Source of the DNA: an uncultured Bacillota bacterium
GTDB taxonomy: Bacteria > Bacillota > Clostridia > Lachnospirales > CAG-274
NCBI GenBank assembly: GCA_958426775.1
Contig: CATZZP010000009.1
Coordinates: 8,961-72,960 of the forward strand
Direction of reading: 5' to 3'
Length of the DNA stretch: 64,000 nt
How positions within the stretch are numbered: the stretch's first letter is position 1; each line of letters starts with the position of its first letter. Position numbers and translations under genes: made by a program. The notes under the pieces were generated by a model. It searched no databases, was not told where the DNA came from, and saw nothing but the letters and a program-made list of their open reading frames with translations. Of this stretch, positions 7,226-17,016 are shown in pieces.

Positions 7226-9266
7226 TTACACTTTGTACAAGTGTATCATTATAATATATTTCATAGGTGGTATTTTTATCAATCTGGTCATTTACAGTAA
7301 ACGGAAAATCTGACTTAGTATAGGTGTTTTCTATTACCACTCTGGTTCCGTCCTCTGTTTTTGCAATAACCTTTACGTTAATATCAGACTGACCGTCATA
7401 GTCTATGCCGTCAAAATCAGGTAAAACAGGTATACTTACAGCCTTTTTAATTTGTGCCTGTGTAGTTGTAACCACACTTTTGGTTGTAGCCTCTGTGGTA
7501 GCCTCTGTTACTGCATTAGGGTCCTTGCCCTTACTTACCGTAATTGTAACAATATATCCCTTTGGCACAGATGAACCCGGTGCTACGCCCTGGCTTGTAA
7601 CCCTGCCTGCTTCAAAGCTTTCACTATAGTCCTCTATAATTTTAGCTACCAGGTTTTCCTGCTCAAGCATTTCAACAGCCTTGTCCTTTTCAACATTTTT
7701 TACATCAGGCACAATTACACTGCCTGATGTAGGACCTGTGCTTACATAAATATCAACTGCCGTACCCGGTTCAACCTCAGTACCCTGACTTATACTTGAC
7801 TTAATTACTGCACCTTCAATAACCGTATCGCTTGGTTCAAGTATCACCTCACCTAAGGTTAAGCCCTGCTGTTCAAGACTAAGCTTAGCGTCTTCTTCAC
7901 TTAAGTCCCTTACATCAGGTACGGTTACCATATTACTGCCTAAGCTTATTACCAAGGTTACTCTTTCATCACGTGAAATTTTAGTGTTTTCAAGCACACT
8001 CTGAGAGATTACGATACCGCTTTCCACTGTTTCGTTATGCTCCGACTCCTCAATAATGTTTACAGAGCGTTCCTGAGCAAGCTTTTCAGCCTCCTCTGCA
8101 GTAAGCCCTACAAAATCAGGCACTCGAACCTTTGGATTATTAATGCTGTTTACAGCATAGGCACCTACTATGGTCATAATTATTATCAGCACTATTGAGG
8201 TTAAAACTGCCCCAATAACCACCTTACGCTCTTTATTTTTGTCGTAGCCCTCATCACGTGGGTTGTAGTCATCATCAATATCGTTATAAATATCCTCATT
8301 TTCACCTAAAACAGGCACAACCTTTCTGCTTTTTTCAGCACCCATCCGAATTTTTTCCAAATCCTCTGAGGATACCTTGATTGTATCTCCGCTGTCTACG
8401 GCAGGCTCTTTAAGGCTGACAAAGCTGCCGCTGTCATCATTAAGTGCCGCCTTTAAGTCAGCTGCAAGCTGTTCCGCAGTCTGGTATCTTGCGTAAGGTC
8501 TTTTATGAGTTGCCTTTTTAATTATATTTATAAGGCTCTGTGATGCATCGGGATTAAGCTTTGCAATATCAGGCAAAGGCTCTTTAATATGTTTCATAGC
8601 AAGGGCTACAGGGCTGTCACCGTCAAAAGGAAGTGTGCCTGTAAGCATTTCAAACATCATAATACCTAATGAATAAATATCACTTCTTGCATCAACAAAA
8701 CCGCCCTGTGCCTGCTCAGGCGAAAAATACTGAACAGAACCCATAGCTTCACCTGTGTTTGTCGTGCTTGATGCAGCCCTTGCAATACCGAAATCCGTTA
8801 CCTTAACAGAGCCTGCATTTTTGCCTGCCTTTGAAACAAGTATATTCTGAGGTTTAATATCCCTGTGGATTATACCGTTAGAATGAGCGTGGTTAAGTGC
8901 AGAGGCTATCTGCAGGGAAATACTTATAACCTCCTTATTGCCAAAGGGGGCTTTCTGGTTAATAAGCTCCTTTAAGGTACAGCCGTCAATGTATTCCATA
9001 ACGATAAAGTAAATATCATCCTCATTACCTACGTCATAAACGCTTACTATATTTTGATGAGAAAGACTTGCCGCCGCCCTTGCCTCTACATTAAATCTTC
9101 TTATAAATTCGTTATCTGCAAGATGCTCCTCTTTAAGTACCTTAAAGGTAACATCTCTGTCCAGCTTTTCATCTCTGGCTCTGTATACATTTGCCATACC
9201 GCCGCAGCCGATTTGCTCCAAAATATTATATCTGTCATTTACAAGTGTACCGGGGTTAAGCTTCAT
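7212..9266 (-). CDS. prkC: PASTA-domain Ser/Thr protein kinase
   Basis: A 684-residue membrane receptor kinase that senses muropeptides and phosphorylates cell-division, translation and metabolic proteins. The kinase domain (about 10-275) has a glycine loop (GCGGMANVYRARD), HRDIKPQNIL, DFGIAR and an activation loop with several Ser/Thr followed by GSVQYFSPEQA. A juxtamembrane acidic linker, one membrane helix (about 350-372), three PASTA domains (about 375-575) and an extracellular tail follow. The tail starts with an EATTEATTK linker like those of other exported proteins here. The start overlaps the prpC stop (ATGA), coupling kinase and phosphatase. Confidence 0.96.
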   Translation of the reverse strand: MKLNPGTLVNDRYNILEQIGCGGMANVYRARDEKLDRDVTFKVLKEEHLADNEFIRRFNVEARAAASLSHQNIVSVYDVGNEDDIYFIVMEYIDGCTLKELINQKAPFGNKEVISISLQIASALNHAHSNGIIHRDIKPQNILVSKAGKNAGSVKVTDFGIARAASSTTNTGEAMGSVQYFSPEQAQGGFVDARSDIYSLGIMMFEMLTGTLPFDGDSPVALAMKHIKEPLPDIAKLNPDASQSLINIIKKATHKRPYARYQTAEQLAADLKAALNDDSGSFVSLKEPAVDSGDTIKVSSEDLEKIRMGAEKSRKVVPVLGENEDIYNDIDDDYNPRDEGYDKNKERKVVIGAVLTSIVLIIIMTIVGAYAVNSINNPKVRVPDFVGLTAEEAEKLAQERSVNIIEESEHNETVESGIVISQSVLENTKISRDERVTLVISLGSNMVTVPDVRDLSEEDAKLSLEQQGLTLGEVILEPSDTVIEGAVIKSSISQGTEVEPGTAVDIYVSTGPTSGSVIVPDVKNVEKDKAVEMLEQENLVAKIIEDYSESFEAGRVTSQGVAPGSSVPKGYIVTITVSKGKDPNAVTEATTEATTKSVVTTTQAQIKKAVSIPVLPDFDGIDYDGQSDINVKVIAKTEDGTRVVIENTYTKSDFPFTVNDQIDKNTTYEIYYNDTLVQSVNESY

Positions 9267-10012
9267 TTGTTATCACCCTCCCTTAAATCAATAAGTATTG
9301 CAGAAATATTATCCTTACCGCCGTTTTCATTAGCACTTTCAACAAGTATATTTACCCTTTGCTCAAGAGTAAGGTCGTCCTTGCTTATTATATTAAACAA
9401 ATCCTCATTACTAACCATTGTGCTGAGTCCGTCACTACAGATAAGTATAATATCGTCTTTAGCCAGATTAAGCACATAACCGTCTACATCAACGGTATCG
9501 TTAGTGCCTACTGCTCTTGTAATAATATTTCTGTCAGGGTGATTTTCCGCCTCCTGGGGAGTAATCTCTCCTGCCTTTACCATCATTTCCACGTAGGAAT
9601 GGTCCGTTGTAATCTGTTCAATATCATTTTTATTAACTTTATATAAGCGACTGTCGCCTACATGGGCTATGTATGCTGTTTCTCCTACTATTGTACAGCC
9701 TACAAAGGTAGTACCCATATCATGGTACTGCTCAGCACTGCGACTTTCAGCATACACCTGAGTATTGGCAAATTTAACAGCCTCAATCAGGGTATCAAGA
9801 ATTTCTCCCTCTTTAATATTCTTATCTGAAAGATAGGCACAGCAATACTTTATTGCAAGCTCACTTGCAACCTCGCCTGCCTTGTGACCTCCCATACCGT
9901 CGGCAACCACATATAAATCAGGTAATCCGCCAACAGGGGTATTCTGAACCAGTATATTGTCCTCATTATGTCCCCTGACTTTACCTACATCAGTTCTACC
10001 AAAACCTAACAT
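9263..10012 (-). CDS. prpC: PP2C-family protein phosphatase (Stp1/PrpC)
   Basis: A 249-residue Mn/Mg-dependent Ser/Thr phosphatase that reverses PrkC phosphorylation. PPM motifs are present: RGHNEDN near the N-terminus, VADGMGGHKAGE, HVGDSRLY, TDHSYVEMMV and the late ICSDGLS and GGKDNIS motifs that bind metals. It lies between rlmN, whose TAA directly precedes this ATG, and prkC. Soluble; no membrane segment. Confidence 0.95.
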   Translation of the reverse strand: MLGFGRTDVGKVRGHNEDNILVQNTPVGGLPDLYVVADGMGGHKAGEVASELAIKYCCAYLSDKNIKEGEILDTLIEAVKFANTQVYAESRSAEQYHDMGTTFVGCTIVGETAYIAHVGDSRLYKVNKNDIEQITTDHSYVEMMVKAGEITPQEAENHPDRNIITRAVGTNDTVDVDGYVLNLAKDDIILICSDGLSTMVSNEDLFNIISKDDLTLEQRVNILVESANENGGKDNISAILIDLREGDNK

Positions 10013-11056
10013 TTAAACACCTCTGTTATCCTTATATCTTTTCCTCAGCTGACCGCATGCGGCATTAATATCACTGCCCAGCCTGCGTCTTACCGTAACC
10101 TCAATAGAGTTTTCCTCCAGAACGGAGGCAAAGCTTTTAATGCTCTCATCGGTACTGCGGATATAATTATTTTCCTTAACATCATTTATAGGGATAAGGT
10201 TTACGTGACACATTGTGCCATGCAGACGTGAGGCAAGCTCCCTTGCATTTTCCTTACTGTCATTTACACCTTTTATAAGGGAATATTCATAGGTAACCCG
10301 CCTTTTAGTAACATCGGCATATTTTTTAGCCGCTCCTATAAGTCGGTCAATAGAGTATTTTTTTGCAACAGGCATTAATTTCTGTCTGATTTCATCATTA
10401 GGTGCATGCAGGGAAATTGCAAGGGTAATTTGCAATTTAAGCTCCATAAGCTCATAGATTTTATCTACAAGACCGCAGGTTGACAAGGTAATATGCCTCA
10501 TACCTATGCCAAGTCCCTTTTCATGATTAATTATGTTAAGAAAATCTATTACATTATCATAGTTATCCAAAGGCTCACCACTGCCCATAATAACTACGTT
10601 AGATACTCTCTTACCTGTGTCCTTTTGTATTTTATAAATCTGCCCCGCTATTTCTCCCGAAAGGAGATTTCTCTCCAGACCGTCTACAGTTGAGGCACAA
10701 AAGGAGCATTTCATTCTGCAACCTGCCTGAGAAGAAACACAAACAGAGTTTCCGTAGCTATAAGACATAAACACACTTTCAATTATAGTGTTATCTCCTA
10801 TATCAAACAGGTACTTTATTGTATTGTCCTCTTTAGAAACAAGCTTTTCAACTATTTTAAGGTTGCTTATGCGATAGCCTTCACTTAGCTTTTGTCTAAG
10901 GTCCTTTGACAGGTTTGTCATCTCATCAAAGCTTTCAGCCTGTCTGCCATGAAGCCATTCAAAAATCTGCTTTGCTCTGAAGGGCTTTTCACCTATTTTA
11001 GCCATTTCCAAGGTCAGCTTTTCAAGGGTCAGACTTCTTAAATCAATTTTATCCAT
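10013..11056 (-). CDS. rlmN: 23S rRNA (adenine2503-C2)-methyltransferase
   Basis: A 347-residue radical SAM enzyme that methylates A2503 of 23S rRNA and A37 of some tRNAs. The CRMKCSFCAS cluster motif, GSGEPL, and a late cysteine near the C-terminus (INAACGQL) that forms the covalent RNA intermediate are all present. The N-terminal helical domain (EKPFRAKQIFEWLH) is typical. The start overlaps the rsmB stop by one base (TGATG). The related Cfr would lack parts of this N-terminal domain, and the context favours RlmN. Confidence 0.95.
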   Translation of the reverse strand: MDKIDLRSLTLEKLTLEMAKIGEKPFRAKQIFEWLHGRQAESFDEMTNLSKDLRQKLSEGYRISNLKIVEKLVSKEDNTIKYLFDIGDNTIIESVFMSYSYGNSVCVSSQAGCRMKCSFCASTVDGLERNLLSGEIAGQIYKIQKDTGKRVSNVVIMGSGEPLDNYDNVIDFLNIINHEKGLGIGMRHITLSTCGLVDKIYELMELKLQITLAISLHAPNDEIRQKLMPVAKKYSIDRLIGAAKKYADVTKRRVTYEYSLIKGVNDSKENARELASRLHGTMCHVNLIPINDVKENNYIRSTDESIKSFASVLEENSIEVTVRRRLGSDINAACGQLRKRYKDNRGV

Positions 11057-12399
11057 CAGCTTTTCCTCACAAATTTAGCAATAAAGAAACCGTCTGTTCC
11101 AAAGTCGCCGGGCAAAATTTGTATATAGCCCTGCTTTGCCGTATCGCATTTGATATTATCAGGCAACAGTCCTGAAATATCAACAGGCTCATAGTCAAAG
11201 TTATCTAAAAACCACCTTACATTTCCCAAGTTCTCCTTATAGGAAACCGTACAGGTTGAATAAACAAGGCTACCCCCAATCTTAACATATGCAGAGCTTG
11301 TCTTTAAAATTTCTCTTTGCAGCTCTGCCAGGCTTAAAATATCCTCATAGGTTTTATTATATTTAATATCAGGCTTTTTCTTAACAAGGCCCAGCCCTGA
11401 GCAGGGGGCATCTGCTATAAGGCAGTCAGCAACAGCCTCATAATTTTTATTAAACACCGACGCATCTGTTAAGACAGGCTCAATTATACTTAAGCCCAGC
11501 CTGTCCGCCCCCTCCTTAAGGAGCTTGATTTTATGCTCGTGTATATCGCCTGAAATAATTTTACCCTTATTTTCCATAAGATAGCCACAGTAAAAGCTTT
11601 TACCGCCCGGTGCGGCACAGGTATCAATTACCGTATTCCCCGCCTTGGGGTCAAGTATTCTGACAGCCAGCATTGAGCTTTCATCCATAATATGAAAAAG
11701 CCCCTCATTATATGCTTTAACCTCTGTTACATCACTTGTTTTTGATATATAAAGGCTATTATTTGAAATACAGCCCTCTGATACAGCAATATTATCCTCT
11801 GCAAGAAGCTTTTTAACCTCCTCCTGATTGGTTTTAACCGAATTTATACAGATACTAACTCTCGGAGTCTTGCTGTTTTCCGTACACATTTTTACAACTC
11901 TGTCATAATCAAATTCATCCAGCCAGTATTTTATTATCCATTCAGGGTAGGAATATTTAACAGATAAATATGCTATAGGGTTTTTATCCTTATCAGGATA
12001 TTTTATGGTTAGTTTATTTCTTGCCACATTACGCAAAACTCCGTTGACATAACCGCTTAAGCCTGAAAGACCTTTCTTTTTAACAAAGGCAACAGCCTCA
12101 TTACAGGCGGCACTGTCAGGTATCCTGTCCAGATAGATTATCTGATATACTGCAAGCCTTAAGGTGTTAAGGACTATTGGTTTAATTTTGTTTACGGGAG
12201 TTTTGGAAAACTGACCTATTATATAATCTATATTTATAAGATTACGCAAGGTACCGTTCACAAGTTCAGTAACAAAGCCTCTTTCTACTATAGAAAGCTG
12301 CTTGTTTCGGTTAAGGGTTTTCCTTAATACAATATTGTTATAGCCCTTTTCACTTAAAATATCCGTTATAGCATATATGGCAATTTCTCTTTCCTTCAT
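11056..12399 (-). CDS. rsmB: 16S rRNA (cytosine967-C5)-methyltransferase
   Basis: A 447-residue protein with an N-terminal NusB-like RNA-binding domain (about 5-130) and a C-terminal Rossmann methyltransferase. Visible motifs are the SAM-binding DTCAAPGGKS, the DAPCSGLG motif with one conserved cysteine, and YSTCTV with the catalytic cysteine. It is the first recognisable member of the rsmB-rlmN-prpC-prkC-rsgA-rpe-thiN operon; def and fmt, often found upstream, are absent here. The AAAGAGG ribosome binding site is reasonable. Confidence 0.94.
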   Translation of the reverse strand: MKEREIAIYAITDILSEKGYNNIVLRKTLNRNKQLSIVERGFVTELVNGTLRNLINIDYIIGQFSKTPVNKIKPIVLNTLRLAVYQIIYLDRIPDSAACNEAVAFVKKKGLSGLSGYVNGVLRNVARNKLTIKYPDKDKNPIAYLSVKYSYPEWIIKYWLDEFDYDRVVKMCTENSKTPRVSICINSVKTNQEEVKKLLAEDNIAVSEGCISNNSLYISKTSDVTEVKAYNEGLFHIMDESSMLAVRILDPKAGNTVIDTCAAPGGKSFYCGYLMENKGKIISGDIHEHKIKLLKEGADRLGLSIIEPVLTDASVFNKNYEAVADCLIADAPCSGLGLVKKKPDIKYNKTYEDILSLAELQREILKTSSAYVKIGGSLVYSTCTVSYKENLGNVRWFLDNFDYEPVDISGLLPDNIKCDTAKQGYIQILPGDFGTDGFFIAKFVRKS

Positions 12400-12412
12400 A
12401 TAAAAACCTCTT

Positions 12413-12838
12413 TTAGAAGCTACTCATAAAGTTCTTTTTGTTTTGTTTCTTTTCATGGTCGTCATCATCATTTTTTGGTTTTTCCATAGTATCAAGCATA
12501 CTACCGCTGTCATTTACCGCATCAACCACGTACTTTTTCAAAACAGGAAAAATATATTTACAATTTTTCATATACTGATTATTTTCATCTGCAAACCTAA
12601 GCTTACTAAAGTACATAGGGAATACACTTGCAAACTCAACATAGTCAACCTCAATAGGCTCCTCAATAGGCTCATAGCCAAACATACCGGGAGCACCTGT
12701 AAAAACAAGCTTATCAAACTCAAACTGAGCAAAAAAAGTTTTTTCTATCTCGTTAAGTCTGTTAGCACCTGTTTTAAGCTCCGCCCTCTCTCTGGATAAA
12801 GCCTTCATTATTTGTAACCACGCCTCATTAGGTAACAT
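12413..12838 (-). CDS. hypothetical protein upstream of rsmB
   Basis: A 141-residue soluble protein that I do not recognise. It is predicted mostly helical, with an acidic Glu/Pro segment near 55-65 (YEPIEEPIEVDY) and a very charged tail (NDDDDHEKKQNKKN, about 122-135). It has no signal peptide and no membrane helix. It ends 13 bases before rsmB and carries a strong AGGGGGT ribosome binding site, so it probably leads the operon. The position suggests a housekeeping or ribosome-linked role, but nothing in the sequence shows one. Confidence 0.7.
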   Translation of the reverse strand: MLPNEAWLQIMKALSRERAELKTGANRLNEIEKTFFAQFEFDKLVFTGAPGMFGYEPIEEPIEVDYVEFASVFPMYFSKLRFADENNQYMKNCKYIFPVLKKYVVDAVNDSGSMLDTMEKPKNDDDDHEKKQNKKNFMSSF

Positions 12839-12985
12839 AAAATAACCCCCTAAAAAACTCTTTTATTTTTATTAAAAATATTGTATACTGTAGTTAGGAA
12901 ATAGCCCTATACATATTCATATTAACATTATATCATACTTTTTATAGGAAACAAATATATTTTTTTACAAAGGAGCGTTATTTTT

Positions 12986-13708
12986 ATGATAAAAACCGCA
13001 ATCTGGATAATATGTCTGTTTGCTTTCCTGCTTGTCTGTGAACCCGAATACTTCAGACTTAACGGAATGAAAAAAAAGGGGAATATAAAAGAGCATGATG
13101 AAACTACATATAAAACAGTTAAATGGTGGGCAGGCAAGGTTATGCAGTCACTTAAGCCAAACATAAGCGTATACGGACTTGAAAATCTGCCCAAGGAAGG
13201 TGCAATGCTTTTTGTATCTAACCACCAGAGTAACTTTGATATACCTCTGCTACTTTCCGAAATACCCGTACCAAAGGGCTTTATTGCAAAAAAGGAGCTT
13301 TCCAAGGTACCTTTTATAAGCCGTTGGATGAAGGAAATAAAATGCCTTTTTATGGACAGAGATGATATGAAGCAGTCCATGCAGATTATTGTTGAGGGTA
13401 TAAAACAGCTTAAAGAGGGTTATTCAATGGTTATTTTCCCTGAAGGCACAAGAGGCAAGGGTAAGGCTATGGCAGAGTTTAAGGCAGGCAGCTTTAAGCT
13501 TGCTACAAAGGCAAAGGTGCCTATAGTACCTGTTACAATAGACGGTACATATAAGCTTCTTGAGGGTAATAACAACCGTATAAGCAAGGGAGAGAATATT
13601 AACCTTTACATTCATAAGCCTATTTATACCGATACCCTTACTAAGGAGGAGCTTAATGTACTCCACAAAACCGTTGAGGACATTATAAAATCAAAATTAC
13701 CTGAATAA
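12986..13708 (+). CDS. plsC: 1-acyl-sn-glycerol-3-phosphate acyltransferase
   Basis: A 240-residue membrane-associated acyltransferase that adds the second acyl chain to make phosphatidic acid. It has an N-terminal hydrophobic segment (about 2-20), the catalytic H-x4-D motif in SNHQSNFDIP (about 75), KKEL, DRDD, the phosphate-binding FPEGTRGKGK motif near 150 and the VPIVPVTIDG block. The AAAGGAGCG ribosome binding site fits the start. It is transcribed alone and ends in a bidirectional terminator shared with the convergent hemerythrin-like gene. Confidence 0.93.
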   Translation: MIKTAIWIICLFAFLLVCEPEYFRLNGMKKKGNIKEHDETTYKTVKWWAGKVMQSLKPNISVYGLENLPKEGAMLFVSNHQSNFDIPLLLSEIPVPKGFIAKKELSKVPFISRWMKEIKCLFMDRDDMKQSMQIIVEGIKQLKEGYSMVIFPEGTRGKGKAMAEFKAGSFKLATKAKVPIVPVTIDGTYKLLEGNNNRISKGENINLYIHKPIYTDTLTKEELNVLHKTVEDIIKSKLPE

Positions 13709-13711
13709 GAA

Positions 13712-13747
13712 AAAAACTGCTCAAGCAATTAATCCTGAGCAGTTTTT
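13712..13747. terminator. bidirectional terminator between plsC and the hemerythrin-like gene
   Basis: A perfect 12-bp stem, AAAAACTGCTCA/TGAGCAGTTTTT, with A/T runs on both sides serving convergent genes. Confidence 0.9.
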
Positions 13748-13748
13748 A

Positions 13749-14150
13749 TTATTTTACTTTACTTTTTTTATAGAACTGTGCAAACATCTTATCATCCAGA
13801 TAGACATGCTTGATAAACCATTCATTAATAACATTTTCAAGCTGACTTGTGCTGTAACCGAAGGAGCCTGCCATATATTCATTTGCCACATCGTCAATCT
13901 TATCAAGCAAAATCTCATGACTGTGCTTGTGCTGATGATAAAGAGGATAGTTTGAAATTGCCATCATGGTTTCCTGATAAGTGAAATAATCCACACAGCA
14001 AGCCTTTAGGTCCTCAATCTGCTTAATCATAAGAGAAGGATTTCTTGAGGTATTCATCTTTCTGATATTAAGATTTATACCCTCTACCAGGCTCTTAAGT
14101 TTTTCATCCAGCTCACGCACGCCTGTTTCCATATTTTCCTTCCAAAACAT
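13749..14150 (-). CDS. hemerythrin-like protein lacking half of the di-iron ligands
   Basis: A 133-residue four-helix protein of the bacteriohemerythrin family. The framework is intact: FWKENMETGV at the start, the DYFTYQETMM helix, YPLYHQHKHSH, and EWFIKHVYLDDK. The start at 14150 is chosen because it gives the family N-terminus and follows a GGGGTAAGGG site. Of the seven expected ligands, His74, His78, His115 and Asp120 remain. The first His is Leu18, the second is Tyr55, and the bridging Glu is Gln59. In hemerythrin the three retained His bind one iron, while the lost His pair binds the other. It may bind a single metal or have only a structural role. Single-gene transcript. Confidence 0.82.
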   Translation of the reverse strand: MFWKENMETGVRELDEKLKSLVEGINLNIRKMNTSRNPSLMIKQIEDLKACCVDYFTYQETMMAISNYPLYHQHKHSHEILLDKIDDVANEYMAGSFGYSTSQLENVINEWFIKHVYLDDKMFAQFYKKSKVK

Positions 14151-14239
14151 ATAAGCCCTTACCCCTTTCAAAAATTATAAAACGCATTTACTTACAACAA
14201 TTATAAATAAAACTTGTACACCTTGTCAATATAAATATT

Positions 14240-15580
14240 TTATTCACCTGATACCTTTACGTTCCTTACAATAACCGACGGAGAGCCTACTGCAGAAGAA
14301 ATAAATTCAAGGTCATCACCTATTTGTTCTATGTTATTTAAAAGCTCAAAAAAGTTTGATGCTATTGTAATTTGCTCAACAGGTCTTTTAACTTCACCTT
14401 TTTCAACTAAAAAGCCCTCTGCCGCAAAGGAAAAATCTCCCGTAACACTGTTTGCTCCCGAATGCAACCCTGCAACATCTGTTATAACAAGACCGCTGTC
14501 AAGCCTTTTAATAAGCTCTTCAAAGGACGCCTGCCCCGGTTTAAGATAAAAGTTTGTAGCCGCCGTAGCTACAGTACTCTTAAAGGAGGATTTAAAGCCG
14601 TTTCCCGTAGACCTTACTCCGTCCTTATAAGCCGACTTTAGGTTATAAAGGTAGGTTTTAAGTATTCCCTTTTCAATTACGTATTTATTGTAGGTTGCCA
14701 CGCCCTCACTGTCAAAGGCGGTTGTAGCAAAACCTCCCTCTAAAAGAGGTTCATCTGCAAGGCTCACCTTATCGGAAGCAATTTTAGTATCAAGCTTATC
14801 CTTTAAAAGAGAAAAGCCCTTTTGTACACTTTCGCCGAAGAAACAGCCTACAAAGCAATCTAAAATTTCAGCAAACACTTTATTTTCTATAATCACCCTG
14901 AAATCACCTGATTTAACAGGACTACCTCCTAAGGCTGAAATAGCTTTTCGGGCCGCCCTTTGTGCAAGTTTTTCAGGCTCTAAGTCCTTTATTTTACCTA
15001 TCCACAGCTCTCCCTTTTCCTTAGTGCTTTCCCCCTGATTTGCTATAAGCTCAATATATGCCATAACATAATTGTTTTTTTCATTTAACTCCAAGCCCTT
15101 TGAGTTTGAAAGGTAAACTTCGCTTTCCCCCACAGCAACTATTGAGCTGTTTACACTCTTAATACGGCTGTCATATTCCAAAGCCGTCTTTTCCATTTTT
15201 AAAGCCATGTCAGTTTTTTTCTTGGTATCATACTCATTAACAGCCTCATCATATACATCTACCTGAGCATATTTTTCACTGCCCTCAAAAATAAATTCCT
15301 TATCCTCACTGTCAATAACCTCTGCATTTTGTATAATTGAATTAATGATAAAGGGTATATGTCTTCCGTCAATAATCTCACTGTAATAATAGCCCATTAC
15401 ACCGTTGTATACACCTCTTATGCCTATACCGCCCTGACTGCTGTTCTGCAAATTTTCAACCTCTTTATTGTAGACGGTAATTTCATCAGAGGTACTGTTC
15501 ATATAAAAAAGCTCTATATCACTTATGCCTTTTTCCTTTGCCATAGCAAAAAGGTCATTTTTAAAGTCCTGAATATTCAT
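14240..15580 (-). CDS. tldE: TldE/PmbA-family protease subunit (metal-site-free partner)
   Basis: A 446-residue protein of the TldD/PmbA family. It lacks the HExxxH motif, as expected for the TldE (PmbA) partner that pairs with TldD in a heterodimeric metalloprotease that trims unfolded peptides. Family features are the N-terminal SDEITVYNKEVENLQNS segment, the SVTGDFSFAAEGFLVEKG block near 385, and the C-terminal SPSVIVRNVKVSGE. It starts 1 base after the tldD stop, so the two are coupled. The true substrate in this organism is unknown; in other bacteria the pair matures peptides such as microcin B17. Confidence 0.92.
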   Translation of the reverse strand: MNIQDFKNDLFAMAKEKGISDIELFYMNSTSDEITVYNKEVENLQNSSQGGIGIRGVYNGVMGYYYSEIIDGRHIPFIINSIIQNAEVIDSEDKEFIFEGSEKYAQVDVYDEAVNEYDTKKKTDMALKMEKTALEYDSRIKSVNSSIVAVGESEVYLSNSKGLELNEKNNYVMAYIELIANQGESTKEKGELWIGKIKDLEPEKLAQRAARKAISALGGSPVKSGDFRVIIENKVFAEILDCFVGCFFGESVQKGFSLLKDKLDTKIASDKVSLADEPLLEGGFATTAFDSEGVATYNKYVIEKGILKTYLYNLKSAYKDGVRSTGNGFKSSFKSTVATAATNFYLKPGQASFEELIKRLDSGLVITDVAGLHSGANSVTGDFSFAAEGFLVEKGEVKRPVEQITIASNFFELLNNIEQIGDDLEFISSAVGSPSVIVRNVKVSGE

Positions 15581-15581
15581 A

Positions 15582-16967
15582 TCAGCCTCTGCCTCCTACT
15601 GTCATATTTTTTACCCTTAGCATAGGCTGACCTACACATACAGGTATACTTCCGCTTGCAGCACCGCACATACCCTCTGCAAGACTAAGGTTATCTCCCA
15701 CCATATCTATGTTCATAAGCACCTCAGAGCCTTTGCCTATAAGGGTTGCACCCCTTACAGGCTCACATATTTTACCGTTGCGTACAAGATAAGCCTCATT
15801 TACTGCAAAGTTAAACTCTCCTGAGGCAGGGTTTACCGAACCTCCGCCCATATACTTTGCATACAGTCCGTATTGTGTATTTGCTATAATATCCTCAACC
15901 TTATCATTACCCTTATCAATATAGGTATTGGTCATTCTTGCAACGGGCATAAAGCGGTAGGACTGTCTTCTTGATGAGCCTGTAAGTCCGTAATTTACCC
16001 TTGCACCGTTAAAGCGGTCTGACATATAGCTTTTAAGTACGCCCTTCTCAATAAGCACCTTTCTTTGAGCAGGTATGCCCTCATCATCAACATTAATTGA
16101 ACCCCACTTTCCCTCTATTGTACCGTCGTCAACAGCAGTTACCTTTGAGGATGCAATTTTTTCACCCAGTTTATCTGCAAATACAGAGGCATTTTTGCTT
16201 ACTGCCGTAATCTCTAAGCCATGACCGCATGCCTCATGAAAAATTACACCACCAAAGCCGTTATCCATAATAACATCCATTTTGCCTGAAGGACACTCTT
16301 TAGCCTTAAGCATTGTATCTGCTGACCTTGCCGCTTCCCGTGCAAGCTCATTAAGGTTAATTGTGTCATAAAACTCGAAGCCCCTCATAGCTCCCGGTCC
16401 GAAATAGCCTGTCTGCTTTTCGCTTTCATTAGAGGCTACTGCACTTACGGCAGTCCTTGTTCTGACCCTTTTATCAGTTACCCAAAGTCCCTCTGAATTA
16501 ATTATACACACATTCTGAACGGAGTCCGAATAGCTCATTTGAGTTTGGCTTATACTGTTACCGTAGCTAAAAGCAGCATCACTTGCCTCCTTAAGCATAT
16601 CGGCAATAACCTTCTTCTTTACGGTTTCAGGCATAATAACTGCCCTGCCTATTCCTCCGTAGCAATCCTTTTTATCAAAGCTTTTTACAACATAACGGCT
16701 GTTACCTTTAACAGCCTGTGCCGCTTCCTTAGCCATTTTTAAAAGATTATCCGATGCAGTGTCATTTGTATATACATAAATAGCCTTTTCACCGCATATA
16801 AGCCTTATGCCCAGACCATAATCCCTTCCTGACAAGGCTCTGTCAACCTTACCGTTTATGACAGATACGGAGTTTTTGACATTATCCTCCATAAATATCT
16901 CTGCAAAGCTTGCACCTGTTGACAAGGCTGTATCTAAAATATTGTAAGCTGTTCTTTTATCAAGCAT
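15582..16967 (-). CDS. tldD: TldD-family zinc metalloprotease
   Basis: A 461-residue protease subunit with the zinc motif HEACGHGLE (about 240-248). The N-terminal nucleophile-like fold and the C-terminal GSIPVCVGQPMLRVKNM block match TldD. The start at 16967 (MLDKRTAYN) is chosen over an upstream in-frame codon at 16997 because GGAGGTG lies just before it. It forms a two-gene operon with tldE and is divergent from the ferredoxin gene; a TATAAT box lies about 25 bp upstream of the ribosome binding site. Confidence 0.93.
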   Translation of the reverse strand: MLDKRTAYNILDTALSTGASFAEIFMEDNVKNSVSVINGKVDRALSGRDYGLGIRLICGEKAIYVYTNDTASDNLLKMAKEAAQAVKGNSRYVVKSFDKKDCYGGIGRAVIMPETVKKKVIADMLKEASDAAFSYGNSISQTQMSYSDSVQNVCIINSEGLWVTDKRVRTRTAVSAVASNESEKQTGYFGPGAMRGFEFYDTINLNELAREAARSADTMLKAKECPSGKMDVIMDNGFGGVIFHEACGHGLEITAVSKNASVFADKLGEKIASSKVTAVDDGTIEGKWGSINVDDEGIPAQRKVLIEKGVLKSYMSDRFNGARVNYGLTGSSRRQSYRFMPVARMTNTYIDKGNDKVEDIIANTQYGLYAKYMGGGSVNPASGEFNFAVNEAYLVRNGKICEPVRGATLIGKGSEVLMNIDMVGDNLSLAEGMCGAASGSIPVCVGQPMLRVKNMTVGGRG

Positions 16968-17016
16968 AATACACCTCCGAATATAAATTAAATTCATTAT
17001 ATCATATAATTTACAC

